Part shown: positions 44,090 to 53,661 of the stretch, piece after piece | Numbering within the stretch: the stretch's first letter is position 1 | Layout: the number at the start of each line of letters is the position of its first letter | Source of the DNA: Nostoc sp. UHCC 0702 | GTDB lineage: Bacteria; Cyanobacteriota; Cyanobacteriia; Cyanobacteriales; Nostocaceae | Length of the DNA stretch: 64,000 nucleotides | NCBI GenBank assembly: GCA_017164015.1 | Contig: CP071065.1 | Span: forward strand, 5,966,091 to 6,030,090 | Direction: 5' to 3' | Notes under the pieces: generated by a model | What the model was told of the DNA's origin: nothing | Database searches by the model: none | Seen by the model: only the letters and a program-made list of their open reading frames with translations | Program-made: the position numbers and the translations under genes

Positions 44090-47000
44090 ATGGCTAATTC
44101 AGTCTTCAACATCTCTGAGTTGAATGGCAGCAACGGCTTCGTAATTAACGGCATTGATGCAGGTGATGATTTAGGTAGATCCATCAGCAGTGCGGGGGAC
44201 ATCAACGGCGACGGCATCGACGACCTGATTATCGGGGCATCCTTTGCCGACCCCAACGGTCAGAATTATGCTGGAGAGAGCTATGTGGTGTTTGGCAGTA
44301 CCAGCGGCTTTAGTTCCAGCTTCGATTTATCGTCCCTCGACGGCAGCAACGGCTTCGTGATTAACGGCATTGATGCTGATGACTTTTCAGGTCGTTCCGT
44401 CAGTAATGCAGGGGACATCAACGGTGATGGCATCGACGACCTGATTATCGCCGCATCGTCGGCCGGTATCAACGGACAGAGCTATGTGGTATTTGGCAGC
44501 AGCGGTGGCTTTAGTGCCAGCTTCGATTTATCTGACCTTGATGGCAGTAACGGCTTTATAATCGAAGACTCTAATGGATATTACTCCTCAGGCGGCTCCG
44601 TCAGCAGTGCCGGAGACCTCAATGGCGATGGCATCGACGACCTGATTATCTCGAATAGGTACGTAGTGTTTGGCAACAGTGGTGGCTTTAGTGCCAGCTT
44701 CGACCTATCGTCCTTAGACGGCAGCAACGGCTTTGTGATCGACCTCCCCACGGTGTCCGATTATTCAAACTCAGGTATTGTTGGAGACATTAACGGCGAT
44801 GGCTTCAACGACTTGGTTACTGTAGGAACTGGAACTACCTATGTGGTCTTTAGTAACAGTGGCAGGTTTGATGCTACGCTCAACCTATCTGACCTGGACG
44901 GCAGTAACGGCTTCGTGTTTAGTGGCGGTCTTAATGGAGGTTTTCGCTCAGCTCTCGAATTCAGCAGTGCAGGGGACATTAACGGCGATGGCTTCGACGA
45001 CCTGATTATTGGAGCAAAAGGAACTGGTGCAGGTTACGTAATCTTTGGCAACAGTGGCGGCTTTAGTGCCAGACTCAACTCATCATCTTTGGACGGCAGC
45101 AATGGTTTCGGGATTAACCGTAATGGCACCAGTTTCTATGGCTTAGGCGGAATTGTCAGTAGTGCGGGGGACTTTAACGGCGATGGCTTCGACGACCTGA
45201 TTATCGCAGGAAGTACTCCATTTTCTTCAGCGGCAGAGATTTTCTACGTGATTTTTGGCAAGAGTGGCGGCTTTGATGCCAACTTCGACCTATCTTTGCT
45301 AGACGGTACAAATGGCTTTGCAATCAACGCTATCGACTCAGCCAGCTCTGTCAGCAGTGCAGGAGACATCAACGGTGATGGCTTTGACGATCTGATTATC
45401 GGCACACCCTATACCAGCCCCAACGGACAGTCTGGTGCTGGACGCAGCTACGTCATCTTTGGTTTTGCCACTAGGTCTATTGATGAACCTCCTCTAGCAG
45501 TGAATGACACAGTTATCACTGACGAAGACACCGCCGTTAACATTTCCGTCTTAGCCAACGATATTGCCCTAGACAACAACCCATTAACGGTGACGGCGGT
45601 CAATGGTAATACAGTTACTGTTGGCACTACTATTACTTTGAGTTCGGGTGCTTTACTCACCCTGAATGCTGATGGCACTTTCACTTACGACCCTAATGGT
45701 CAATTTGAAACTTTGGGTAACAGTGAAAGCTTCAGTGAAAGCTTCACCTACACTGTCAGCGATAACAGCATTAACAGCAGCACAGCCACCGTCAACCTGA
45801 CCATCAACGGAGTGAATGATGCACCCAGGCTTGTATCAGTTTTTAACCTCTCTGACCTGGACGGCAGCAACGGTTTTGTGATTAACGGCATCAATGATGA
45901 CCGTTTAGGCTTCTCCGTCAGCAATGCGGGGGATATCAACGGCGACGGCATCGACGACGTGATTATCGCGGCAACAGGTTACAACACCAACGGACTGTAT
46001 GGTGTTGGGCCGAACTACGTAGTGTTTGGTAAGAGTAGCGACTTTAGTGCCAGCCTCAATTCATCCTCCCTGGATGGTAGCAACGGCTTCGTGATTAACG
46101 GTATCGATGAATTTGACTACCTAAGGATAGTTAGTAATGCGGGGGATATCAATGGCGACGGGATCGATGACCTGATTCTTGGGGCACCCTTTGCCGACCC
46201 CAACGGTCAGAATTATGCTGGAGAGAGCTACGTGGTGTTTGGCAGTACTAGCAGCTTTAGTGCTAGCCTCAACCTATCTGACCTGGACGGCAGCAACGGC
46301 TTCGTGATTAACGGCATTGATGCAGGTGACGGTTCAGGCATATCTGTCAGCAGTGCGGGGGACATCAACGGTGACGGCATCGACGACCTGATTATCGGGG
46401 CATATAGTGCGGACTCCAACGGACAGTCTGGTGCTGGACAGAGCTACGTGGTGTTTGGCAGTACTAGCAGCTTTAGTGCTAGCCTCAACCTATCTGACCT
46501 GGACGGCAGCAACGGCTTCGTGATTAACGGCATTGATGCAGGTGACGGTTCAGGCATATCTGTCAGCAGTGCGGGGGACATCAACGGTGATGGCATCGCC
46601 GACCTGATTATCGGGGCATCCTATGCCGACCCCAACGGACAGTCTAGTGCTGGGGAAACCTACGTAGTGTTTGGCAGTACTAGCGGCTTTGGGGCTAGCC
46701 TCAACCTTTCCACCCTGGATGGTAGTAACGGCTTTGTAATTAACGGCATCGATGCATATGACTTTTCAGGCTTCTCCGTCAGCAATGCAGGGGACTTTAA
46801 CGGTGACGGTTTTGATGACCTGATTATCGGGGCAAGAGGTGGCGACCCCAACGGACAGTCTGGGGCTGGGGAAACCTACGTGGTTTTTGGCAGTAGCAAC
46901 GGCTTTGGGGCTAGCCTCGACCTTTCCACCTTGGATGGCAGTAACGGCTTCGTGATTAATGGCATCGATGCATATGACTTTTCAGGCTCCTCTGTCAGCA

Positions 47001-48322
47001 ATGCAGGGGACTTTAACGGTGACGGCATTGATGACCTAATTATTGCCGCAAAAGGTGGGGAGAGCTATGTGGTGTTTGGCAGTACTAGCGGCTTTGGGGC
47101 TAGCCTCAACCTTTCCACCCTGGATAGCAATAACGGCTTTGTGATTAACGGCATTGATGCATCATATGATTATTCAAGTACCTCCGTCAGCAATGCAGGG
47201 GACGTCAATGGCGATGGCTTCGACGACCTGATTATTGGGGTAACAGCTGCAGGGGAGAGCTATGTGCTGTTTGGCTTTGCAACTGCCGCTACCACCAAGG
47301 AAGATACCCCAGTTAACATCCTTGCCAGGAATATTCTGCGTAGATATACAGATGCAGAGGGCGATATTTTAAGCTTCACTAACTTCACTAACCCCAGTAA
47401 CGGTACACTGACGCTTAACGACAATGGTACACCTGGCGTTACCGATGACGACTACTTCATCTATACCCCCAATGCCAACTACAACGGCACTGACAGCTTC
47501 ACCTTCACTGTCAGCGATGGTAATGGCGGTAGCATCGATGGTACTTTTAACCTCAACGTCAAGCCAGTCAACGATGCCCCCATTGTTGCCAATGCCATTG
47601 CAGACATCACCACCACCGAAAATAGTGTTTTCAGTTTCACCTTTGATGTCGATACCTTTACTGATGTCGATGCAGGTGACACTTTAACCTACACCGCTAC
47701 CCTCGCTGACAATAACCCCCTACCCGACTGGTTGGCGTTCAACCCCGATACCCGCACCTTTAGCGGCACACCAGATGATACAGATGTGGGCATCATTAAC
47801 CTAAAAGTAATTGCTACTGACACCAGCAATGTGAGTGTGAGTGAAAGCTTTGATTTAACAGTCACTCCCCTCAATTTCACGGGAACTAAAGGCAGAGATG
47901 TCCTCATAGGAACAGGCAGCAACAACACCATTGATGGCAAAGGTGGTAATGATGATATCTCAGGTGGTGCTGGTGACGACGTTCTCGTTGGTGGCACTGG
48001 TAGCGATGTTCTCACTGGTGGTGCTGGCAATGACTTGTTTGTCTATACCAGTATCCGCGATGCCAGAGACAGAATCACTGATTTTTCACCTGGTGTGGAT
48101 AAGATTGTTTTTACTGAATTATTTGCCAGTTTGAACCTCGACAGTCTCAATTATGAAACTGCAACTGCACAAGGTTATTTAGGCTTTAGATCTCAAGGCA
48201 ATAATACCGCTGTGCTGATTGACCCGGATGGCTTAACAGGTCGGGCTTTAGCGACGAATTTGTTGACGGTACTGGATGTATCGTCAAATAGCTTAGCCAA
48301 TGCGGATAACTTTGTTTTCTAA
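44090..48322 (+). CDS. Large secreted protein: two FG-GAP arrays, cadherin/Ig-like modules, RTX C-terminus
   Basis: 1410 residues with no N-terminal signal, as expected for type I secretion. Two arrays of FG-GAP units (about 1-460 and 580-1065), each unit carrying LDGSNGFVINGI, a DINGDGIDDLIIGA calcium-binding loop and a SYVVFGS strand, form integrin-like beta-propellers. A VCBS/cadherin-like module (about 465-580; AVNDTVITDEDTAVNISVLA) separates them. Two more Ig/cadherin-like modules follow (about 1065-1265). The C-terminal part has RTX nonapeptides (GGNDDISGGAGDDVLVGG then TGSDVLTGGAGNDLF) and the ITDFSPGVDKI block. Adhesion or matrix role inferred. No type I transporter gene is nearby. 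Confidence 0.9.
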   Translation: MANSVFNISELNGSNGFVINGIDAGDDLGRSISSAGDINGDGIDDLIIGASFADPNGQNYAGESYVVFGSTSGFSSSFDLSSLDGSNGFVINGIDADDFSGRSVSNAGDINGDGIDDLIIAASSAGINGQSYVVFGSSGGFSASFDLSDLDGSNGFIIEDSNGYYSSGGSVSSAGDLNGDGIDDLIISNRYVVFGNSGGFSASFDLSSLDGSNGFVIDLPTVSDYSNSGIVGDINGDGFNDLVTVGTGTTYVVFSNSGRFDATLNLSDLDGSNGFVFSGGLNGGFRSALEFSSAGDINGDGFDDLIIGAKGTGAGYVIFGNSGGFSARLNSSSLDGSNGFGINRNGTSFYGLGGIVSSAGDFNGDGFDDLIIAGSTPFSSAAEIFYVIFGKSGGFDANFDLSLLDGTNGFAINAIDSASSVSSAGDINGDGFDDLIIGTPYTSPNGQSGAGRSYVIFGFATRSIDEPPLAVNDTVITDEDTAVNISVLANDIALDNNPLTVTAVNGNTVTVGTTITLSSGALLTLNADGTFTYDPNGQFETLGNSESFSESFTYTVSDNSINSSTATVNLTINGVNDAPRLVSVFNLSDLDGSNGFVINGINDDRLGFSVSNAGDINGDGIDDVIIAATGYNTNGLYGVGPNYVVFGKSSDFSASLNSSSLDGSNGFVINGIDEFDYLRIVSNAGDINGDGIDDLILGAPFADPNGQNYAGESYVVFGSTSSFSASLNLSDLDGSNGFVINGIDAGDGSGISVSSAGDINGDGIDDLIIGAYSADSNGQSGAGQSYVVFGSTSSFSASLNLSDLDGSNGFVINGIDAGDGSGISVSSAGDINGDGIADLIIGASYADPNGQSSAGETYVVFGSTSGFGASLNLSTLDGSNGFVINGIDAYDFSGFSVSNAGDFNGDGFDDLIIGARGGDPNGQSGAGETYVVFGSSNGFGASLDLSTLDGSNGFVINGIDAYDFSGSSVSNAGDFNGDGIDDLIIAAKGGESYVVFGSTSGFGASLNLSTLDSNNGFVINGIDASYDYSSTSVSNAGDVNGDGFDDLIIGVTAAGESYVLFGFATAATTKEDTPVNILARNILRRYTDAEGDILSFTNFTNPSNGTLTLNDNGTPGVTDDDYFIYTPNANYNGTDSFTFTVSDGNGGSIDGTFNLNVKPVNDAPIVANAIADITTTENSVFSFTFDVDTFTDVDAGDTLTYTATLADNNPLPDWLAFNPDTRTFSGTPDDTDVGIINLKVIATDTSNVSVSESFDLTVTPLNFTGTKGRDVLIGTGSNNTIDGKGGNDDISGGAGDDVLVGGTGSDVLTGGAGNDLFVYTSIRDARDRITDFSPGVDKIVFTELFASLNLDSLNYETATAQGYLGFRSQGNNTAVLIDPDGLTGRALATNLLTVLDVSSNSLANADNFVF
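46225..46656 (+). repeat. Recent 216-bp tandem duplication in the FG-GAP gene
   Basis: The 216 bases from 46225 recur from 46441 with only a few changes near the end (GGTGACGGCATCGACG versus GGTGATGGCATCGCCG). The period is 72 codons, one FG-GAP unit, so the frame is preserved. Confidence 0.8.
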
Positions 48323-48408
48323 ATTTTAATAGCGAGATTCCTTGCCTTTTTTGCTACGACTCTATTCTGATTAACTCGACACTCATCACTATTCCATACA
48401 CAAATCTC

Positions 48409-48534
48409 ATGAAAATTTCCACTAAGTTCAAAAATTTCACTTTCAAAACCAGTCTTCTGTGCTTTGCCAGTTTAGGAAGTTTCGCAATCACTACTAGTTC
48501 TGCTGATGCTGCTTTGCTTGACTTCAGTGCTTAA
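48409..48534 (+). pseudogene. Truncated exported-protein gene (signal peptide only)
   Basis: 41 codons: MKISTKFKNFTFKTSLLCFA then SLGSFAITTSSADAALLDFS, stop. This is a complete Sec signal peptide with an Ala-x-Ala cleavage site, followed by the first residues of a mature protein of the PEP-CTERM style, then an early TAA. No continuation was found in other frames. Confidence 0.5.
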
Positions 48535-49774
48535 ACGATGTGTCCGCGGTGTATGAAAACTAGTCAATTCCATAATATAGTGGCGATCGCATTCATTTGA
48601 TCGCCTTTAGTTTTAAGTGGTGAATGCAAATTAAATTAACGTGAGTTTGTCAAATTCACATCATAATTGGCCGCTCTTGGCAAAGATATATATTATAATC
48701 AGGCATCTTCATATTTCTATATTTTGTCACGAAAGTTAAATAGTCAACTACAAATCAACTCTAATCTGCTGTATAAGGATAAAGAATATTAAACAAAGTA
48801 GACATTATGATAGTTAGTAGAGTTTAATGAATATTGTAATGACTCAAACTAGTTTTGAGTTGTTGCAGGAAGGGTTGAGCTTTCTGAAAAGTAAAGATGT
48901 TATGTCTTTACGAAGAAAAATCTCGTTCAAGGCTATAGCATTAACATCTTAGAAAAAACTCCTAAGTTGTTCAATAACCAAGAAAAAACGCCATATAATT
49001 TATGACAAAAAGTTCTGCCAGACAAGTAGAGAATAGGAAAAGGTTCTCGAAAAATTAATGTGGAAATAGCCTAAAATGTTCGGGGAGGGGTAAAACCTGA
49101 GATGTTCGTTGGGGTCGTAAACTTCTCATATTTTTAAAAAGAAATATCAGAGAGGGAGGAAGGCTTTCATCCGTTGTCCAGTCAGAAATAATGTGCTTCC
49201 AAACATTATGCGATACAGGCACGGACAAATTCTCTCAAGAACTCTTAAATTCAGATTAGAATTACCTTGAATTCGATGGATTCCCTGCAAAATGTCTATT
49301 TTCAATTCCCATTATTTTGGCGTGGCGGCGTCATACATTATATGAAATCATCAGGGGAGCGACTACCTTAAAAGGTCGTAAGTGCGGAGAATCAATCTGT
49401 AGGGTGAGTTTAGCTGAAGTCTTCATCGAAGATTTCAGGGAGGTTTTAGTAACTCAGAAAGTCACTTCAAAGAAGATGTTCGTAGGATGTTGGTTATTTT
49501 TATTGATTTTCATGTAATTTGGAAAAAAGAAGGTAGGCACTTGCATAAAGAGAAGTCCTCTGGATTTTCAAATTTGACAGCGATGCATAAAAATGACTAG
49601 CGAACCTCTTGGTGGCAAAGTCTCCTCGATCGCGATCGTTAAGCCTTTCGGTACTATGGTAGTAATACTATAGAAATATCTCGTGTCCTGATATAAAGCA
49701 ATGCCTTTCCTTTAAATACCTGTCAGGTTAATTTACTAATGTTTTTAACTGGAATGATCATTAGAAAATAAACA
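48535..49774. other. 1.2-kb stretch without a convincing gene
   Basis: Frames here are short and lack family features. A 41-codon frame at 48827-48952 (FELLQEGLSFLKSKDVMSLR) is the best of them, without a ribosome site. The base composition is A/T-rich and HIP1 is nearly absent. I see no structured repeat and no match to the scaffold RNAs found further on. Confidence 0.4.
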
Positions 49775-50500
49775 ATGGTTCAAACAACATTTACCAAACA
49801 AAAGCGAGAACTTGCCAAAGCAATTTCATGGATTGAAAAAATCAGGGCGCAAGAAGTGCGCCATCGTAATTACAATGCTCAAGACGAACTTCAGGACGAA
49901 ATCCGAGAAACCTATGTAGATTATTCTCCTGAAGAAATTAGTCTTCATGTTTTAGAAATTGTCAAAGATGTAGTTAGTCAGCACGGCGCACGGCAAAAAG
50001 CAAACTCTAATAATACAGGAAATTTTAACTGGTATGGAATTTCTGTAGAACTCACTGTACCACAATTACGCGCCCTACAAAGTGCCCATACTGTTCTCTC
50101 AGAATTAGTCCGCAAACTTCCCCGACGGAATCCTAAACTTATTTACAATACCACAATTGATAATCGTCCTGCCTTTGCCCATGTCAAACAAAAACACGAA
50201 GAAATACAAACTCGATACGTTCCCTATGAAGAAGACTCAACTACCAGAGTGCGAACCTATGAAGAACAGTATAAAGTCATCAGTCACTATACTCAAAAAG
50301 TAGAAATTGATTATGGTTTAGAGGTTAAACTGCTTAATGAATTAGGTGAAATGATAGATGATTTGGAGACAGCTATTCAAGTAGCTATTGATGAAGCAAA
50401 TACTAAAGGTAGAGAAAATGACCCCATTATTGAGGATGTGATTAACCGAATTAGTCAATTAATTATTAACAAATTACCATCATCTCCAAATCAAGATTAA
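49775..50500 (+). CDS. Unknown protein, first of a two-gene unit
   Basis: 241 residues, family not recognised. It is charged and helical (KQKRELAKAISWIEKIRAQE; EEISLHVLEIVKDVVSQHG; VEIDYGLEVKLLNELGEMID), with no signal or membrane segment. The final residues are polar. The next gene starts 30 bp downstream on the same strand, so the two are probably cotranscribed and act together. Confidence 0.6.
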   Translation: MVQTTFTKQKRELAKAISWIEKIRAQEVRHRNYNAQDELQDEIRETYVDYSPEEISLHVLEIVKDVVSQHGARQKANSNNTGNFNWYGISVELTVPQLRALQSAHTVLSELVRKLPRRNPKLIYNTTIDNRPAFAHVKQKHEEIQTRYVPYEEDSTTRVRTYEEQYKVISHYTQKVEIDYGLEVKLLNELGEMIDDLETAIQVAIDEANTKGRENDPIIEDVINRISQLIINKLPSSPNQD

Positions 50501-50530
50501 CAATTAAAGAAAACAAATATTGAATTGCTT

Positions 50531-51277
50531 ATGGTGCAAATTCAATTATCGCTAGCTGGTGATGGGCGTTTGGTGATTTTAACTCCACAAACAGTTCGTG
50601 CTGCATTTTTTCAAATTACTAAAGTTAATCGAAAATATACAAGTCGCGAAAAATTTCCTCTCAATCGTCCTCTTTATAAACCATTTAAATTATGGAAATA
50701 TCAAAACAAGAGAGATGGAAAAATATTGAGAAGTATTTCACCATCTGAAACACAAAAGATTGATTGGAAAGAAACTGAAGCGACTTTACTTGATGGTTTA
50801 TATCGAACGTATCTAGATAAAGAAAAACTCTCGCATTTACATGATAAAGATATTCAATATATCGAACGAGAAATCAATAAACAGATAGTTAGGAATAATC
50901 TAGCTTTAGTTGATAATGAAGGGTTGTTATTATCAGGTTATGGCATTTGTCAAGGAATAGGTAAAAATCACGAAAAAGTTCAGTATATTCGACGCTATGG
51001 GATGATTTTTATTCTAGAGCCAATTATGCGTCAAACTGTCCTGAAAGCAGAAAATTTAGATTTATTTATTCAGGACAATAATTTTGACTTTCATCTGGTT
51101 CACTATCATGGAGTACTGTTATCTGCTTTGCGATCGCGCATTGAGTTATTATTTCGTCATCGCCTAGATTTGTCCATAACTTGGACTTGTACCCTTGATA
51201 GTTTTCAACCCCGCCAAATTTTCCGAATTACAAGAATTTATCCTTGTGATGGCTTCCGCATCGTCAATTATGGTTAG
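50531..51277 (+). CDS. Unknown protein, second of a two-gene unit
   Basis: 248 residues from ATG 50531 (a TTG lies two codons earlier). Not recognised. The N-terminal strand-rich part (VQIQLSLAGDGRLVILTPQT) is followed by a basic middle (KKL/KR-rich, about 35-75). The C-terminal half contains YGMIFILEPIMRQTVLKAEN and LRSRIELLFRHRLDLS. Mixed alpha/beta, soluble. Context with the gene upstream is the only functional hint. Confidence 0.55.
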   Translation: MVQIQLSLAGDGRLVILTPQTVRAAFFQITKVNRKYTSREKFPLNRPLYKPFKLWKYQNKRDGKILRSISPSETQKIDWKETEATLLDGLYRTYLDKEKLSHLHDKDIQYIEREINKQIVRNNLALVDNEGLLLSGYGICQGIGKNHEKVQYIRRYGMIFILEPIMRQTVLKAENLDLFIQDNNFDFHLVHYHGVLLSALRSRIELLFRHRLDLSITWTCTLDSFQPRQIFRITRIYPCDGFRIVNYG

Positions 51278-51570
51278 CAAGTTTAGCTATAGACGCAGAA
51301 AATACAGAGTCATGTAGCTTAAAGAGGAATTTTTTGACAGGGTTACAGTCCAGTATGGTGTGTTATGCCGTAGGAATCGCGCACCATCCCAGATTTTCGG
51401 TGCGTTATAGACGTTAGTCTTAACGTACCCTACTCAGGCTCACCCATGAGACTACGGCTATATCAAGCGATTTTTGCGTAAGTCCTGAGTAAGTTTCTGG
51501 AAAAGACATTTTGCCTTGTGTAGAAAACTTCAACAATTACTTGATGCTTAAATAGGCTCAAGAGGGACTC
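51278..51570. other. Intergenic stretch with dispersed repeats
   Basis: Contains the inverted repeat GTGTGTTATGCCGTAGGAAT ... GGTGCGTTATAG (51358-51412) and a single end of the AGGACTTACGC family (GCGTAAGTCCT, 51476-51486). No gene seen. Confidence 0.45.
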
Positions 51571-51789
51571 ATGCTTAATCAAGCTGTGAACTTAATCTTT
51601 GTAGATTCCTTTGCTTTTGTAATTAATGCGACATTAGGTACGGTACTTCGCAGTAAAATCTGCAACTACTCATGGGATGGAAAACCACAGGGTGAGACTC
51701 AAACAGACGAAGTAAAATTTAATCAAAGCGTATCAACTCCATTATCTGAAAATATGGATGATACTGATAAGAGCGAATATTCGATCTGA
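51571..51789 (+). CDS. Possible small protein, unknown
   Basis: 72 codons starting MLNQAVNLIFVDSFAFVINA, with GAGGG five bases before the ATG. The first 30 residues are hydrophobic and the rest polar and acidic. No family recognised and codon use gives no clear sign, so it may not be a gene. Confidence 0.25.
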   Translation: MLNQAVNLIFVDSFAFVINATLGTVLRSKICNYSWDGKPQGETQTDEVKFNQSVSTPLSENMDDTDKSEYSI

Positions 51790-51815
51790 GATAAGAAAGC
51801 CTAGAAGTCGCGCGC

Positions 51816-51831
51816 GTCCGCCCTCGCGGAC
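51816..51831 (-). terminator. Short G/C hairpin behind the E1-like gene
   Basis: GTCCGC (51816-51821), loop CCTC, GCGGAC (51826-51831), between the convergent small frame and the ThiF-like gene, 55 bp behind the latter's stop. The T run is weak. Confidence 0.35.
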
Positions 51832-51885
51832 TATATTCTGTATGTTGAGGGTATTTCACTAAGCGATCGCTCTTTTTTCCTACTA

Positions 51886-52524
51886 TTACAAAAATAAAGA
51901 TTTCACCGTCAAATCCTTGAGGGTGATGGTAAAGTTACGCTGTTCTGCTGTGGCAATGAATGAGACAATTGCTTCACACGCCACAGCAACAGTTAACATT
52001 ACCAAGTTTCTTGCTAGCGGATAATCGCAGACATCATCATCAACATCAGAAGGAACGCGATAAACGTCATTCCAAATTACTTCTGCATAATCAGCTGCTA
52101 GCCCAGCATGAACACAAGGAATGCTAAATTGCTCAGCATAATCCTTGACTGCTTGACGTGCGACGCTGTTGTCAAACACATCGACAATTAACTGACTATC
52201 TTTGAGTAGTTGAGTTGTATTTGCTGCTGTTAACTCCTTTGTCTTGGCATCAATTTTAGTACCAATTGCTCGGTATAAATTGTTAGCTAATATTTTCGCT
52301 TTGAATGCTCCCACATCGGAACGGTAGTAGGGTTGGGTGGAAACATTACGCTCCTCAATGCGATCGCGATCAATGACTGTCAGTTTTTCAAAACCAGACC
52401 GAGCTAGGTTTTCAGCAATATTGGCTCCTAACGCCCCCGCCCCACAAATTGTCACAGGATAGTCTTTGAGCTTTGCCATCACAGCATTGCTGCGGTAAAG
52501 CTGCTCGTGAAAAAAGATACTCAT
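51886..52524 (-). CDS. E1/ThiF/MoeB-like ubiquitin-activating-type enzyme
   Basis: 212 residues, shorter than MoeB (about 250). The nucleotide loop is VTICGAGALGANIAENLARSG (about 24-44), followed by VIDRDRIEERNVSTQPY with the ATP-binding Asp and Arg, then FKAKILANNL and VDVFDNSVARQAV. A cysteine in SDVDDDVCDYPLARN (about 168) sits where E1 enzymes carry the catalytic thiol. The CxxC zinc pairs of MoeB are absent. Such enzymes adenylate the C-terminal Gly of a beta-grasp protein. A 66-residue protein ending in Gly is encoded at 60895-61095 in the same cluster, so it may be the substrate. Confidence 0.82.
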   Translation of the reverse strand: MSIFFHEQLYRSNAVMAKLKDYPVTICGAGALGANIAENLARSGFEKLTVIDRDRIEERNVSTQPYYRSDVGAFKAKILANNLYRAIGTKIDAKTKELTAANTTQLLKDSQLIVDVFDNSVARQAVKDYAEQFSIPCVHAGLAADYAEVIWNDVYRVPSDVDDDVCDYPLARNLVMLTVAVACEAIVSFIATAEQRNFTITLKDLTVKSLFL

Positions 52525-52607
52525 ACCATTTTAGATTTGAGATTTTGGATTTTGGATTGCGAAAGAAGTCAGTGTAAGTTTTTAGACGTTTAAGTAAGTT
52601 GGTTTCA

Positions 52608-53438
52608 TCATTCTTGTTGTTCCATGACACCTACTAAAGATTGCAAGTCAAAATCGCGATCGCGTCCACTCAGACAAATGCCAGAACTGATCACAGTCAA
52701 GTCAGTTTTAGCGATCGCACTACTGTGGCGCACACCATCAGTAGTTGTCCAATCAACTGTCCAGTAATCACCGCGATCGTGAAATTGGCGTAATTCACCG
52801 CCGCCCATTTGCAATGCTTTTCTCAGTCGCTTTTCATCTTGTTGGGGTTGAGTAAAGCCGTCAATCTGCTTAGTTGCTAATTCATAGACTGTGCGGATTT
52901 CTGGAGTTATGCCTTTGAATTGCAATTCTTCAGCAGGAATAAGTTGCTTGAGGGCAGTTTGCAGGCTTTCAACAATTGCCGGATCGGTACGGCGATCGAT
53001 TTCCTCAAACCAGCAGGATTGTCCATTCCAGCGGCTAATGATTTGCTCAAAGGCTACACCTTCAGTTACTAAATGTACTGCGATCGGCTTTATCACCCGC
53101 AACCGTTGACGCATATCTGCTTCATTGACAGGGTATGCTAACCAAGTTTGTCTTTGCGATCGGTGTGCTAACCGCAGCCGTATTTGGGGAAAGTTTTGCA
53201 AGTATTCTGCAATTTGGGGTAAGTCTGCTTCTTCCACAACCTTTGCAGTCTTCTGATCCACAGGCTGAAAGATGCCCCAACCTTCAAATTTACTAGGCTT
53301 TGGCGTGAAAGTGTACACCATCCCGGCTACGCGTGTGCGGACTTGTCCACCCTTGACACAGGGCGCAAGGAATTGGGTAGCAGACAACTGTGCTTCTGCA
53401 CTGGCAATTTGGTTGATTAGCTTACGGATGTCAGACAT
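52608..53438 (-). CDS. Unknown protein upstream of the E1-like gene
   Basis: 276 residues from ATG 53438 (MSDIRKLINQIASAEAQLSA). The longer frame to 53510 runs through a dispersed GCAAAGACGCAAAG repeat, so I reject it. Not recognised. N-terminal half: FLAPCVKGGQVRTRVAGMVY then FKFEGWG-type strands (small beta domain). Middle: IISRWNGQSCWFEEIDRRTD. C-terminus: YWTVDWTTTDGVRHSSAIAK then GICLSGRDRDFDLQSLVGVM. It ends 84 bp before the E1-like gene, so the two are likely one unit. It lies directly downstream of the sarcin-ricin/GAC RNA, apart from a MITE. Confidence 0.65.
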   Translation of the reverse strand: MSDIRKLINQIASAEAQLSATQFLAPCVKGGQVRTRVAGMVYTFTPKPSKFEGWGIFQPVDQKTAKVVEEADLPQIAEYLQNFPQIRLRLAHRSQRQTWLAYPVNEADMRQRLRVIKPIAVHLVTEGVAFEQIISRWNGQSCWFEEIDRRTDPAIVESLQTALKQLIPAEELQFKGITPEIRTVYELATKQIDGFTQPQQDEKRLRKALQMGGGELRQFHDRGDYWTVDWTTTDGVRHSSAIAKTDLTVISSGICLSGRDRDFDLQSLVGVMEQQE

Positions 53439-53487
53439 AATAAGCTCACGCAAAGGCGCAAAGACGCAAAGGTAGAAAGAAGAGTTC

Positions 53488-53616
53488 ATATCAAGTTCTG
53501 ATGAATACAAGTCAATTGCGAACTAAGTGAAGCAATCACAAAATTTCTGCGATTGCTTCGCTTGACTTCGTTGCGCTCGCAATGACTTTTGATAACTAAT
53601 CAAGCGAACGTGATAT
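53488..53616. mobile_element. MITE-like element, ATATCATGTCCG family (copy D)
   Basis: 129 bp with ends ATATCAAGTTCT and CGAACGTGATAT and the inner GATTAGTTATCA motif. The cargo is the hairpin GAAGCAATCACAAAA / GCGATTGCTTCGC. It separates the RNA at 53662 from the gene at 52608. Confidence 0.6.
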
Positions 53617-53661
53617 CATACATCAATTCAGCAACGCTAAAGAATTGGTATAGTTACTTTC

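Noticed and set aside
48827..48952. 41-codon frame MNIVMTQTSFELLQ
   Set aside because: No ribosome site, no family, isolated in an A/T-rich stretch.
49317..49517. 66-codon frame starting TTG
   Set aside because: Composition and context do not support a gene.
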